A stretch of DNA of 64,000 bases. Origin: Flavobacterium terrisoli (lineage in GTDB: Bacteria; Bacteroidota; Bacteroidia; Flavobacteriales; Flavobacteriaceae). Location: positions 124,001 through 188,000 of the forward strand of contig NZ_JARGNA010000001.1 of assembly GCF_030167905.1 (NCBI RefSeq). Direction: 5' to 3'. Positions 8,778 to 16,815 of the stretch are shown one piece after another. The notes under the pieces were generated by a model. It was not told the origin of the DNA and did not search any database. It saw only the letters and a program-made list of their open reading frames with translations. The first letter of the stretch is position 1. Each line of letters begins with the position of its first letter. Made by a program: the position numbers and the translations under genes.

Positions 8778-9014
8778 TTGAGAACCACCGTTGATTTATT
8801 AAAAATTGGAGACAAAGCCGTAATCACTCATGTTGATTTGGATAAAATCCCGCTAAAGCTTTTAGAAATGGGATGTTTGCCGGATAATGACCTGGAGATT
8901 ATTCAGATTGCTCCGCTTGGTGATCCGATTTATATCAACGTAAACAATGGCTCTCATTTGGCAATACGAAAAGAAACCGCTCATGAGATTGAAGTCGAAA
9001 TCCATGAGAAATAG
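8778..9014 (+). CDS. feoA: Ferrous iron transport protein FeoA
   Basis: A 78-residue SH3-like FeoA protein. The core LLKIGDKAVITHVD...LLEMGCLPDNDLEIIQIAPLGDPIYI and the late LAIRKETAHEIEV match the family over its whole length. FeoA interacts with the cytoplasmic side of FeoB to support Fe(II) uptake. The start appears to be TTG at 8778: an in-frame TAA lies two codons upstream (8772-8774), and no ATG is found before the conserved core. The gene is 6 nt from feoB. Confidence 0.92.
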   Translation: MRTTVDLLKIGDKAVITHVDLDKIPLKLLEMGCLPDNDLEIIQIAPLGDPIYINVNNGSHLAIRKETAHEIEVEIHEK

Positions 9015-9020
9015 TCAAAA

Positions 9021-11126
9021 ATGAGCATCCATCACCTCAACGTAGCGCTTATTGGAAACCCGAATACCGGAAAAACTTCGGTGTTCAATCAACTCACAGG
9101 ATTAAACCAACAGGTTGGGAATTATCCCGGAATTACCGTTGAAAAAAAGCTTGGGTTTTGCAAATTGCCCAACAACATCAAAGCCAATATCCTTGATTTA
9201 CCGGGAACGTATAGTTTGAATGCCAGTTCGATTGATGAAAATGTAGTTATCGAATTGCTGCTCAATAAAAACGACAAGCTTTTCCCTGATGTGGCCATCG
9301 TCGTGACTGATGTTGAAAATCTGAAAAGAAACTTATTACTTTTTACCCAAATCAAAGACCTCGAAATTCCTACCATTTTGGTCATCAATATGTCTGACCG
9401 AATGAAACCCAAAGGAATCACACTCGATATTTCGTATTTGGAGGTACAGTTAAAAACCAGAATCGTGTTGGTCAGCACCCGAAAAGGCATCGGGATTGAC
9501 GAACTCAAAAACACGATAGTTGATTATAAAAATCTTTCCACAGAACCGTGTTTGAACGCATCGAGCATTGATGTGGAATATTTCAACAAACTCCGTCATG
9601 CGTTTCCGAATCAGTTGTTGTACAAACTTTGGTTGGTGATTACCCAGGACGTTAACTTTTTGAATCTGGAGCGAAAGGAAATCCAGAGTTCGTTTGCCAA
9701 ATCGCATTCCGATTTAAAGCGCTTACAGCAAAAAGAAACCATCAAGCGCTATCAGTTTATTAACGACACCTTGAAAATCGGACAGCAGATAGACACTGCC
9801 AACGGCTCAGATTTGCGTTCGAAACTGGATAAAGTTTTAACCCACAAAATCTTTGGTTATGTTATTTTCTTTGGCATTTTATTGCTGATTTTTCAATCCA
9901 TTTTTGATTGGTCAAAGATTCCGATGGAGTTTATTGACAGCACTTTTACCAATTTGGCCAACTATTGCAAAAACAATCTGCCGAGTGGTGAATTCACCAA
10001 TTTAATCAGCGAAGGAATCATACCGGGCATTGGCGGTATTGTGATTTTTATTCCGCAAATTGCTTTTCTCTTCCTGTTTATCTCAGTCCTCGAAGAAAGC
10101 GGTTATATGAGTCGTGTGGTCTTTTTGATGGACAAAATCATGCGCCGTTACGGACTATCCGGAAAAAGCGTTGTACCGTTAATTTCGGGTACGGCTTGTG
10201 CGATTCCTGCAATTATGGGTGCCAGAAATATTGAAAACTGGAAAGAAAGATTGATTACCATTTTAGTAACGCCATTCATCACTTGTTCGGCGCGTTTACC
10301 GGTTTACGCCATCATTATTGCGCTAATTATCCCGGAAGAAAGAATCTTGGGCGTTTTCAGTTTGCAAGGCGCGACCTTAATGGTATTGTATCTTTTAGGC
10401 TTCGCCGTAGCGATTTTATCGGCTTATCTTTTGAATAAAATTTTAAAGCTGAAAGCCAAATCCTATTTCGTAGTTGAAATGCCAAATTACAAATTACCGC
10501 TTTTCAAAAACGTGGCGATTAATGTGATTGAAAAAACAAAAGCCTTTGTTTTTGGTGCCGGAAAAATAATTTTGGCACTATCAATTATCCTTTGGTTTTT
10601 AGGATCTCATGGCCCGAAAAAAGGATTTGACAATGCAGAAAGTCTGGTGATTAAAAAAGTCAAATTAGAGAACAGACTGGATGATTTAGAATATGTGAAT
10701 GACCAAATCAGTTCGCACAAATTAGAGAATTCCTATATTGGTATTATGGGGAAATCGATCGAACCTGTCATCCGACCTTTGGGTTATGATTGGAAAATCG
10801 GAATTGCGGTCGTGAGTTCGTTTGCAGCTCGTGAAGTTTTTGTCGGAACCTTGGCCACGATTTACAGCGTTGGAAGCCACGGCGATGAAGAATCCACCAT
10901 TAAAAACCGCATGGATGCTGAAGTTTATCCCGATGGTAGAAAAGTTTTCAATTTTGCCACCGGCGTTTCGCTATTGCTTTTTTATGCTTTTGCAATGCAA
11001 TGTATCAGTACTTTGGCGATTGTAAAAAAAGAGACCAACAGTTGGAAATGGCCGATAATCCAATTGGTATTTATGAGTGGTTTTGCTTATCTGACGGCAC
11101 TTGCTGCCTACCAATTTTTAAAATAA
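9021..11126 (+). CDS. feoB: Ferrous iron transporter FeoB
   Basis: A 701-residue Fe(II) transporter. The N-terminal G domain has G1 GNPNTGKTS (12-20), G2 YPGIT, G3 DLPGTYS and an NxSD-type G4 (INMSD). The membrane part follows, with two Gate motifs including IPGIGGIVIFIPQIAFLFLF and LISGTACAIPAIMGARN, and a C-terminal FAAREVFVGTL segment. The length is usual for the Bacteroidota form. It imports ferrous iron across the inner membrane with GTP hydrolysis. It lies 6 nt after feoA. The genes after it suggest an extended feo operon. Confidence 0.96.
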   Translation: MSIHHLNVALIGNPNTGKTSVFNQLTGLNQQVGNYPGITVEKKLGFCKLPNNIKANILDLPGTYSLNASSIDENVVIELLLNKNDKLFPDVAIVVTDVENLKRNLLLFTQIKDLEIPTILVINMSDRMKPKGITLDISYLEVQLKTRIVLVSTRKGIGIDELKNTIVDYKNLSTEPCLNASSIDVEYFNKLRHAFPNQLLYKLWLVITQDVNFLNLERKEIQSSFAKSHSDLKRLQQKETIKRYQFINDTLKIGQQIDTANGSDLRSKLDKVLTHKIFGYVIFFGILLLIFQSIFDWSKIPMEFIDSTFTNLANYCKNNLPSGEFTNLISEGIIPGIGGIVIFIPQIAFLFLFISVLEESGYMSRVVFLMDKIMRRYGLSGKSVVPLISGTACAIPAIMGARNIENWKERLITILVTPFITCSARLPVYAIIIALIIPEERILGVFSLQGATLMVLYLLGFAVAILSAYLLNKILKLKAKSYFVVEMPNYKLPLFKNVAINVIEKTKAFVFGAGKIILALSIILWFLGSHGPKKGFDNAESLVIKKVKLENRLDDLEYVNDQISSHKLENSYIGIMGKSIEPVIRPLGYDWKIGIAVVSSFAAREVFVGTLATIYSVGSHGDEESTIKNRMDAEVYPDGRKVFNFATGVSLLLFYAFAMQCISTLAIVKKETNSWKWPIIQLVFMSGFAYLTALAAYQFLK

Positions 11127-11186
11127 ACCAAGTGCTGTTTTGAGTTCGGTTCAGTTTTTGTGGTTCTCAAAAAAACACTCTACTCC

Positions 11187-12017
11187 ATGAAAAAAGTCGC
11201 GCCATTACTCTTATTGTTGTTCAGTTACAACCTTGTTATCAGCCAAACAAAAGTAGATAAGTCCAAAAAGGAATTAAATTCAAATTCCGGTTCCAGCTCG
11301 AGTAGCTCAAGTTCAAGCAGTTCCCGAAGCAATAATAATGACGATGATGGCGAATGTGTGAGCATTTGGATAGAAATAACCTGGGGAATTTTTAAATATG
11401 GTTTTATCGGTGATTATAAAAACGAAGATCATTTGTATAATAATTTAACCGATTATCCTTATTACAATGACGATTCGGGAAATTATGAAGATTACAACAC
11501 AGAAGATGCGGATACTTTGAAAAAGAACTTCCGATTTGATTTGCAGAACAACCTGCTTTACAGCGATAAGGATTTATTTGCCAATCATGTTAAACTAAAA
11601 ATAAGACCGTTCAACTATTTTTATGTCCAGACCGATTATCATCAGTTGTTTGAAAAAAATAAATTAACCAACTCAACGGATCAGCTTTCGTTGTTTTATT
11701 TCAATTTGGGTTATGACCGATTGCGGTTTGAAAAAGTGAATTTTGGTTGGACCATTGGTGCCAGTTATGTGGGAAATGAAGTCAAAAAAGCCGGATTTTC
11801 TTTTGGTGTCAACACCGAAATTTTCCTTGGCCATAACGTCAGTTTATTGGCTGCAGCCAAATGGAGCGGCATTAACGGACAACCGGTAAATGTTTATGAA
11901 CTCGAAGGCAAATACCATCTCAAAAGATATTTCGTATCTTTAGGATATCAACATTTAAAAATTGCGACACCAACCTATAATTTTGTATCGATTGGCGGCG
12001 GAATTTATCTCAATTAA
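11187..12017 (+). CDS. Exported protein with poly-Ser linker, probable outer-membrane barrel
   Basis: A 276-residue protein. A signal peptide (KKVAPLLLLLFSYNLVISQ, cleavage about residue 20) is followed by a low-complexity segment with a run of eleven serines near residues 34-45, an acidic Asn/Asp patch, and two Tyr/Asp-rich stretches. The C-terminal half alternates aromatic and polar residues (FNYFYVQTDYHQLF, FYFNLGYDRLRF, FGWTIGASYVG) and ends GGGIYLN, which fits an outer-membrane beta-barrel. I chose the ATG at 11187, because the GTG at 11160 gives a poorer signal peptide. The function is unknown; lying between feoB and the FeoB-associated peptide hints at a role near iron uptake. Confidence 0.7.
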   Translation: MKKVAPLLLLLFSYNLVISQTKVDKSKKELNSNSGSSSSSSSSSSSRSNNNDDDGECVSIWIEITWGIFKYGFIGDYKNEDHLYNNLTDYPYYNDDSGNYEDYNTEDADTLKKNFRFDLQNNLLYSDKDLFANHVKLKIRPFNYFYVQTDYHQLFEKNKLTNSTDQLSLFYFNLGYDRLRFEKVNFGWTIGASYVGNEVKKAGFSFGVNTEIFLGHNVSLLAAAKWSGINGQPVNVYELEGKYHLKRYFVSLGYQHLKIATPTYNFVSIGGGIYLN

Positions 12018-12018
12018 T

Positions 12019-12144
12019 ATGGAACTACAGGGAATACTCGTTTATCTGGCATTGGGAATTGCCATTGGGTTTTTAGCCCAGAAATTTATCGGCAAAAAAA
12101 AGGCCAAAAAAGATTGTGGCAAAGACGATTGTGGTTGCCACTAA
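12019..12144 (+). CDS. FeoB-associated Cys-rich membrane protein
   Basis: A 41-residue peptide: one membrane helix (ILVYLALGIAIGFLAQKF) followed by a Lys- and Cys-rich tail ending KKDCGKDDCGCH. This is the layout of the FeoB-associated Cys-rich family. It starts 1 nt after the previous stop and closes the feo operon, which supports the call. A role in handling Fe(II) beside FeoB is inferred from the family. Its last 4 bases overlap the convergent regulator gene's stop. Confidence 0.85.
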   Translation: MELQGILVYLALGIAIGFLAQKFIGKKKAKKDCGKDDCGCH

Positions 12145-12794
12145 ATCAGTTTGATAAAGAGATTTCCGGCAATTTTATTGGAAATCAACAAATCATTGCC
12201 CTCTATTTTTACATTCAGCGACAAGTCAAAATCTTCAATCGAATTGACTTTAATCGTAACGCCCAAAGCGATTTTATTTTTGTCCAGATACTTCAAAAAC
12301 TCTGCGGAAGAATCCTTTACGCCAACACAAATTCCGGTTTGATTGACCTTCAATTCCGAAAGCAATAATTTTTCCACTTTGATGATTTTCCCTTTGGCAT
12401 CCGGGATTGGGTCACCATGTGGATCTTCAGTAGGATTCCCTAAAAAATCATCAAGTTTGTTGATCAGTTTCTCCGATTTGATGTGTTCCAATTGCTCGGC
12501 AATATCATGGACTTCATCCCAGGGAAACTGTAATTTATCTACCAGGAAAACTTCCCATAAACGGTGCTTTCTCACAATCATTTTGGCGGCCAAACTGCCT
12601 TCTGCCGTCAGTGAAACGCCTTGGTATTTTTTATAAACAATAAGGTCTTTGTCGGCCAATTTCTTAAGCATATCGGTAACCGAAGACGCTTTGGTCTCCA
12701 TTTTTTCGGCAATGGCATTCGTGCTCACTTCTGTTCCCGAAGCAGACGTAATATGATAAATGGTCTTTAAATAATTCTCTTCTGAAAGCGTCAT
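12141..12794 (-). CDS. mntR: DtxR/MntR-family metal-dependent repressor
   Basis: A 217-residue regulator. The N-terminal winged helix (MTLSEENYLKTIYHI...NAIAEKMETKASSVTDMLKKL) is followed by the dimer and metal-binding region with RKHRLWEVFLVDKL, HDIAEQLEHIKSEKLINKLDDFL and GDPIP, and a C-terminal SH3/FeoA-like domain. The E-x-x-H and H-x-x-S/E metal-site patterns are typical of DtxR-family members. Since it follows mntH by 5 nt, Mn(II) is the likely corepressor, but an Fe(II)-sensing role cannot be excluded with feoAB convergent next door. The symbol mntR is by context. Confidence 0.85.
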   Translation of the reverse strand: MTLSEENYLKTIYHITSASGTEVSTNAIAEKMETKASSVTDMLKKLADKDLIVYKKYQGVSLTAEGSLAAKMIVRKHRLWEVFLVDKLQFPWDEVHDIAEQLEHIKSEKLINKLDDFLGNPTEDPHGDPIPDAKGKIIKVEKLLLSELKVNQTGICVGVKDSSAEFLKYLDKNKIALGVTIKVNSIEDFDLSLNVKIEGNDLLISNKIAGNLFIKLI

Positions 12795-12799
12795 GCTGC

Positions 12800-14671
12800 T
12801 TAGTTTTTGATAATGTACAATGGGATTTTGATGCCGTGACGAACCTGATCCACAGTCGTTCCAAAAATCAAATCCTTAAGACCGGTATGTCCGTGCGTTC
12901 CCATAATCAGCAAATCATATTCGCCTTCATTGATGATACTCGGAATGACTTTCCCCGGATTACCAAAACCTAATTCGGTCTCGATATGATAGCCTTTTTC
13001 AGTTAAAAGATGACGATATTCCAATAACATTTTCTCATCGATGGACGTTTCATGGTCACGCACTGTTGCGCCATAAACTAATGCTCCAACGGTTTCAACA
13101 ACGTGTATCAAAGTATAATGTGCTTCTTTTCCTCCGAGGCTGAAGGCGTGATTCAAGGCTTTTTCATCAGCGACAGAAAAGTCAACCGAAACCGCAATAT
13201 TCTTTTTACTCACATTCTTATAATCGGCTAATTTCAGAATCAAATGGTGTGGTGAATGGTTTTCTATTCTTGGTTTGGCCTTGGTCACAAAAGGTTTGAA
13301 CACGATATACAAAAGCAATATCAAAAAACCAACCGCCAACGGCACAACCGTAAGCCACAACACTGCCGGATTATCAGAAGTTTCCAACCAACCCTGAATC
13401 TCATTAAAAACCAATTTGGCATTCAGCGAAACAATAATCGTAGCAATAATCCAAGCCGCTATTTGTGTGGTTCTGCCGATATGATGTCCTTTCATTTTTG
13501 ATTTGTCACTCACAAAATGAATCAGCGGAATAATGGCAAAACCGAGTTGCAAACTCAAAATCACCTGACTCAAAATCAACATTTTTCCGGTTACGCTTTC
13601 GCCAAAAACAGAAATCACAATCACCGCGGGAACAATCGCAATCAAACGTGTGATGATTCTTCGAACCCAAGGCTGGATTCTCAAATTCAGATAACCTTCC
13701 ATAATGATTTGCCCGGCTAAGGTTCCGGTAATGGTGGAACTTTGTCCGGCTGCAATCAACGCCACGGCGAATAATATTGGTGCCCATTGTGTTCCCAATA
13801 ACGGTTCTAACAATCGGTGTGCATCCTGAATTTCGGCGATTTCAAACAAACCATTTTTATAAAAGGTTGCCGCTGCCAGAATCAAAATTGCCGCATTGAC
13901 AAAGAAGGCCAAATTCAGAGCAATCGTGCTATCGATAAAATTATATTTCAAGGCCTGTTTGATGCCTTTGTCGTCGCGGTCAAATTTTCGGGTTTGCACC
14001 AATGAGGAATGCAAATACAAATTATGTGGCATTACCGTGGCGCCAATGATACCGATAGCAATGTATAAAGCGCCTTCACTTGGCAACGATGGAATCAATC
14101 CTTTCATGATACTGCCAACTTCAGGTTGGGCAAATATCATTTCAAAAACAAAGGAAAAACCAATAATCGCTACCAAAGCAATGATAAAGGCTTCCATTTT
14201 TCGAATGCCTTTATTGATCAGGAAAAGCAACAGGAAAGTATCCAAAACCGTAATCACAACGCCTTCAATCAACGGAATGCCAAAAAGTAAATTCAGACCA
14301 ATTGCCATTCCCAAAACTTCCGCTAAATCACAAGCTGCAATGGCTATTTCGGCCAAAAAGTAAAGGATGTAATTGATGCCTTTCGAATAGGTTTCCCTCG
14401 AAGCCTGCGCCAAATCGCGTTGGGTTACAATGCCCAGTCGCGCACTCAAACTTTGCAAAAGTAACGCCATAATGTTACTCATCAGCAACACCCAAATTAA
14501 GGCATAGCCAAACTGACTTCCGCCGGCTATATCAGTCGCCCAGTTTCCCGGATCCATATAACCGACACTGATTAAATAAGCAGGTCCAAAAAAGGCCAGT
14601 ATTTTTCTAAAAACTGTAGTTTTATTTTGGGTCGAAACCGACTCATTTACTTCTTCCAGTGATTTGCTCAT
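12800..14671 (-). CDS. mntH: Nramp divalent metal transporter fused to universal stress domain
   Basis: A 623-residue fusion. Residues ~20-450 are an Nramp transporter with about eleven helices. The metal-site motifs are present: DPGN (40-43, TM1) and MPHNLYLHSS in TM6. Residues ~488-623 form a UspA domain, starting KKNIAVSVDFS and ending with the nucleotide-loop pattern IMGTHGHTGLKDLIFGTTVDQV. Nramp proteins import Mn(II) or Fe(II) with protons. The Usp domain may bind ATP and sense energy or stress; that is inference. It forms an operon with the downstream repressor gene and is divergent from a TonB receptor. Confidence 0.92.
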   Translation of the reverse strand: MSKSLEEVNESVSTQNKTTVFRKILAFFGPAYLISVGYMDPGNWATDIAGGSQFGYALIWVLLMSNIMALLLQSLSARLGIVTQRDLAQASRETYSKGINYILYFLAEIAIAACDLAEVLGMAIGLNLLFGIPLIEGVVITVLDTFLLLFLINKGIRKMEAFIIALVAIIGFSFVFEMIFAQPEVGSIMKGLIPSLPSEGALYIAIGIIGATVMPHNLYLHSSLVQTRKFDRDDKGIKQALKYNFIDSTIALNLAFFVNAAILILAAATFYKNGLFEIAEIQDAHRLLEPLLGTQWAPILFAVALIAAGQSSTITGTLAGQIIMEGYLNLRIQPWVRRIITRLIAIVPAVIVISVFGESVTGKMLILSQVILSLQLGFAIIPLIHFVSDKSKMKGHHIGRTTQIAAWIIATIIVSLNAKLVFNEIQGWLETSDNPAVLWLTVVPLAVGFLILLLYIVFKPFVTKAKPRIENHSPHHLILKLADYKNVSKKNIAVSVDFSVADEKALNHAFSLGGKEAHYTLIHVVETVGALVYGATVRDHETSIDEKMLLEYRHLLTEKGYHIETELGFGNPGKVIPSIINEGEYDLLIMGTHGHTGLKDLIFGTTVDQVRHGIKIPLYIIKN

Positions 14672-14696
14672 TTCTCGATTTTAAGTATTTAAACAA

Positions 14697-14752
14697 CAAA
14701 TGTAGACAACAATTTTTGTTTAGTAAAATTTATTTTTTAGTTTTGTCTAAAA
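14697..14752. promoter_or_regulatory. mntH / TonB-receptor divergent control region
   Basis: On the minus strand TACATTTG (plus 14697-14704) is the likely mntH -7 box. Two dyads lie in the region: TAGACAA (14703-14709) paired with TTGTTTA (14716-14722, 6 of 7), and TTTTAG-N6-CTAAAA (14735-14752). TAGACAA at 14703 is also the exact inverse of TTGTCTA at 14743-14749. They are plausible boxes for the DtxR-type repressor of the same locus. The repeats are seen; the binding is inferred. Confidence 0.5.
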
Positions 14753-14766
14753 TTTTATTTTGCCAA

Positions 14767-16815
14767 ATGAAAAAGATTGTTCTTTTAATGATTGCACTGT
14801 GTTTCAATTCCGCGTTATCACAAGTAAAAGATTCCATAGCTGAAAATTCAAAATCCGAAGTATTAGGAGAAGTTGTGGTGTCGGGCACTTTAAAACCGGT
14901 TTCCCGTTTGGAAACTCCGGTTCCGGTAGAAATATATACTAGTGCATTTTTGAAGAAAAACCCAACTTCCAATGTTTTTGAGGCATTACAAAACGTAAAT
15001 GGCGTTCGACCACAATTGAATTGCAATATTTGCAGCACTGGTGATATTCACATCAACGGACTTGAAGGTCCATATACAATGGTTACTATCGACGGAATGC
15101 CAATCGTGAGTGCGCTTTCAACCGTTTACGGATTGTCGGGAATTCCGAATTCTCTCATCGATAGAATTGAAATAATAAAAGGTCCTGCCTCAAGTTTGTA
15201 TGGCAGTGAAGCCGTTGGCGGATTGATTAATATCATTACCAAAAAAACCAAAACCGCACCTTTGTTTACTGCTGATGTCTTTTCCACTTCCTGGTTGGAA
15301 AACAATATTGACTTGGGTTTCAAAGCCAATTTGGGTCAAAATACAGAGTCCTTAATTGGGCTTAACTATTACAATTACAACAGTCCGATTGACAACAATA
15401 ACGATAATTTCACCGATGTAACGCTTCAGGAAAGAATCTCCATTTTCAACAAGTGGAATTTCATCAGAAAAAACCAAAAGGAATTTACTGTCGCCGGTAG
15501 GATTTTTTATGAAGACCGTTGGGGAGGCGAAATGCAATGGAATAAAAGTTACCGCGGCGGCAACGAAGTGTATGGCGAAAGCATTTACACCACAAGATTT
15601 GAGTTGTTGAGCAAATACCAATTACCAGTAAAAGAAGATATGTTTTTGTCGTTTTCGGTAACATCGCATGACCAGAATTCGGTTTATGGAACGACTTTGT
15701 ATTTGGCGCAGCAAAAAATTGCCTTTGGACAATACCTTTGGGACAAAAAATTGGAGAAGCACAATTTGCTTTTTGGTGCAGCCATTCGCCACCAATATTA
15801 CAACGACAATACAACCGCAACAACTACTGCCGAAAAGACCAATATTTATAGTGCTTTTGTTCAGAACGAAATTAAATTGGCTGAAAAACACCATCTGTTA
15901 TTGGGCGCAAGATATGATTACAACAACAACCATGGCCACATTTTCACACCACGCATTGCCTACAAATGGAATCCGACGATGAACGATGTTTTTAGAATCA
16001 ATGCCGGTACCGGATTTAGGATTGTAAACTTATTTACCGAAGAACATGCCGCGTTAACCGGTTCTAGAGAAGTGGTTATGACCGAAAACTTAGAGCCTGA
16101 AAAGTCCTATAACATCAATTTCAATTACCTCAAAAAATTCAGGTTTGATAACGCCGCTTTTCTCGGGATTGAATTATCGACTTGGTACACCTATTTCACC
16201 AACCAAATCATTCCGGATTATGACACCAATCCGAACCAAATCATTTACCAAAACCTGAATGGTTATTCGGAAGCCGTTGGTTTCAGCGGAAATGTTGACT
16301 TGGTTACGCCTCATGGATTTAAAGCGATTATCGGTTTCACGGTTTTAGACCCAAAAAATGTAAAGAACGGCATCACGACCCAACCGGTTTTAACCGAAAA
16401 GTACAGCATGAATTGGGCTTTAACCTATGATATTCCCGATTGGTTCTTGTCGATTGATTACACCGGAAATCTTTACGGCCCGATGCGATTGCCACTTTTG
16501 GGACCGCTGGATCCAAGAGACGAATATTCCCAACCATGGAGTTTGCAGAACATCCAATTTACTTATAAAAAATTCCGTAATTTTGAGCTTTACGGAGGCA
16601 TAAAGAACATTTTGAATTGGACGCCCAACAAAGGAAATCCGTTTATTATTGCCAGGGCAGAAGATCCTTTTGACGAAAATGTTGATTATGATGCCAACGG
16701 AAATGTGATGGCAACACCATCAAATCCATATGCGCTGACCTTTGATCCGAGTTATGTTTACGCACCGAATCAAGGCATCAGAGGATTTCTGGGACTGAGA
16801 TATACACTTTATTAA
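14767..16815 (+). CDS. TonB-dependent outer-membrane receptor
   Basis: A 682-residue receptor. It has a signal peptide (MKKIVLLMIALCFNSALSQ), then a plug domain with LGEVVVSGTLKPVSRLETPVPVEI, DIHINGLEGPYTMVTIDGMP and IEIIKGPASSLYGSEAVGGL (about 130-150), then a barrel. It ends in a typical C-terminal aromatic strand (GLRYTLY). A Cys pair, CNIC, sits in the plug. The start is the ATG at 14767; the longer frame from 14659 crosses the promoter region. Divergence from mntH and the shared dyads suggest that it imports a metal or metal chelate, but the ligand cannot be read from the sequence. Its stop overlaps the lycopene cyclase ATG by one base. Confidence 0.92.
   Translation: MKKIVLLMIALCFNSALSQVKDSIAENSKSEVLGEVVVSGTLKPVSRLETPVPVEIYTSAFLKKNPTSNVFEALQNVNGVRPQLNCNICSTGDIHINGLEGPYTMVTIDGMPIVSALSTVYGLSGIPNSLIDRIEIIKGPASSLYGSEAVGGLINIITKKTKTAPLFTADVFSTSWLENNIDLGFKANLGQNTESLIGLNYYNYNSPIDNNNDNFTDVTLQERISIFNKWNFIRKNQKEFTVAGRIFYEDRWGGEMQWNKSYRGGNEVYGESIYTTRFELLSKYQLPVKEDMFLSFSVTSHDQNSVYGTTLYLAQQKIAFGQYLWDKKLEKHNLLFGAAIRHQYYNDNTTATTTAEKTNIYSAFVQNEIKLAEKHHLLLGARYDYNNNHGHIFTPRIAYKWNPTMNDVFRINAGTGFRIVNLFTEEHAALTGSREVVMTENLEPEKSYNINFNYLKKFRFDNAAFLGIELSTWYTYFTNQIIPDYDTNPNQIIYQNLNGYSEAVGFSGNVDLVTPHGFKAIIGFTVLDPKNVKNGITTQPVLTEKYSMNWALTYDIPDWFLSIDYTGNLYGPMRLPLLGPLDPRDEYSQPWSLQNIQFTYKKFRNFELYGGIKNILNWTPNKGNPFIIARAEDPFDENVDYDANGNVMATPSNPYALTFDPSYVYAPNQGIRGFLGLRYTLY

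Noticed and set aside
8772..8830. Riboswitch before feoAB
   Set aside because: The gap to the likely transcription start is only about 20 nt, too short for a known metal riboswitch.
11301..11340. Serine-codon run read as a microsatellite or sequencing slip
   Set aside because: The frame is kept on both sides and codons are mixed (AGC, AGT, TCA, TCC), as in a real Ser linker.
13896..14363. 155-codon open frame on the plus strand
   Set aside because: Antisense to Nramp helices; shadow frame.
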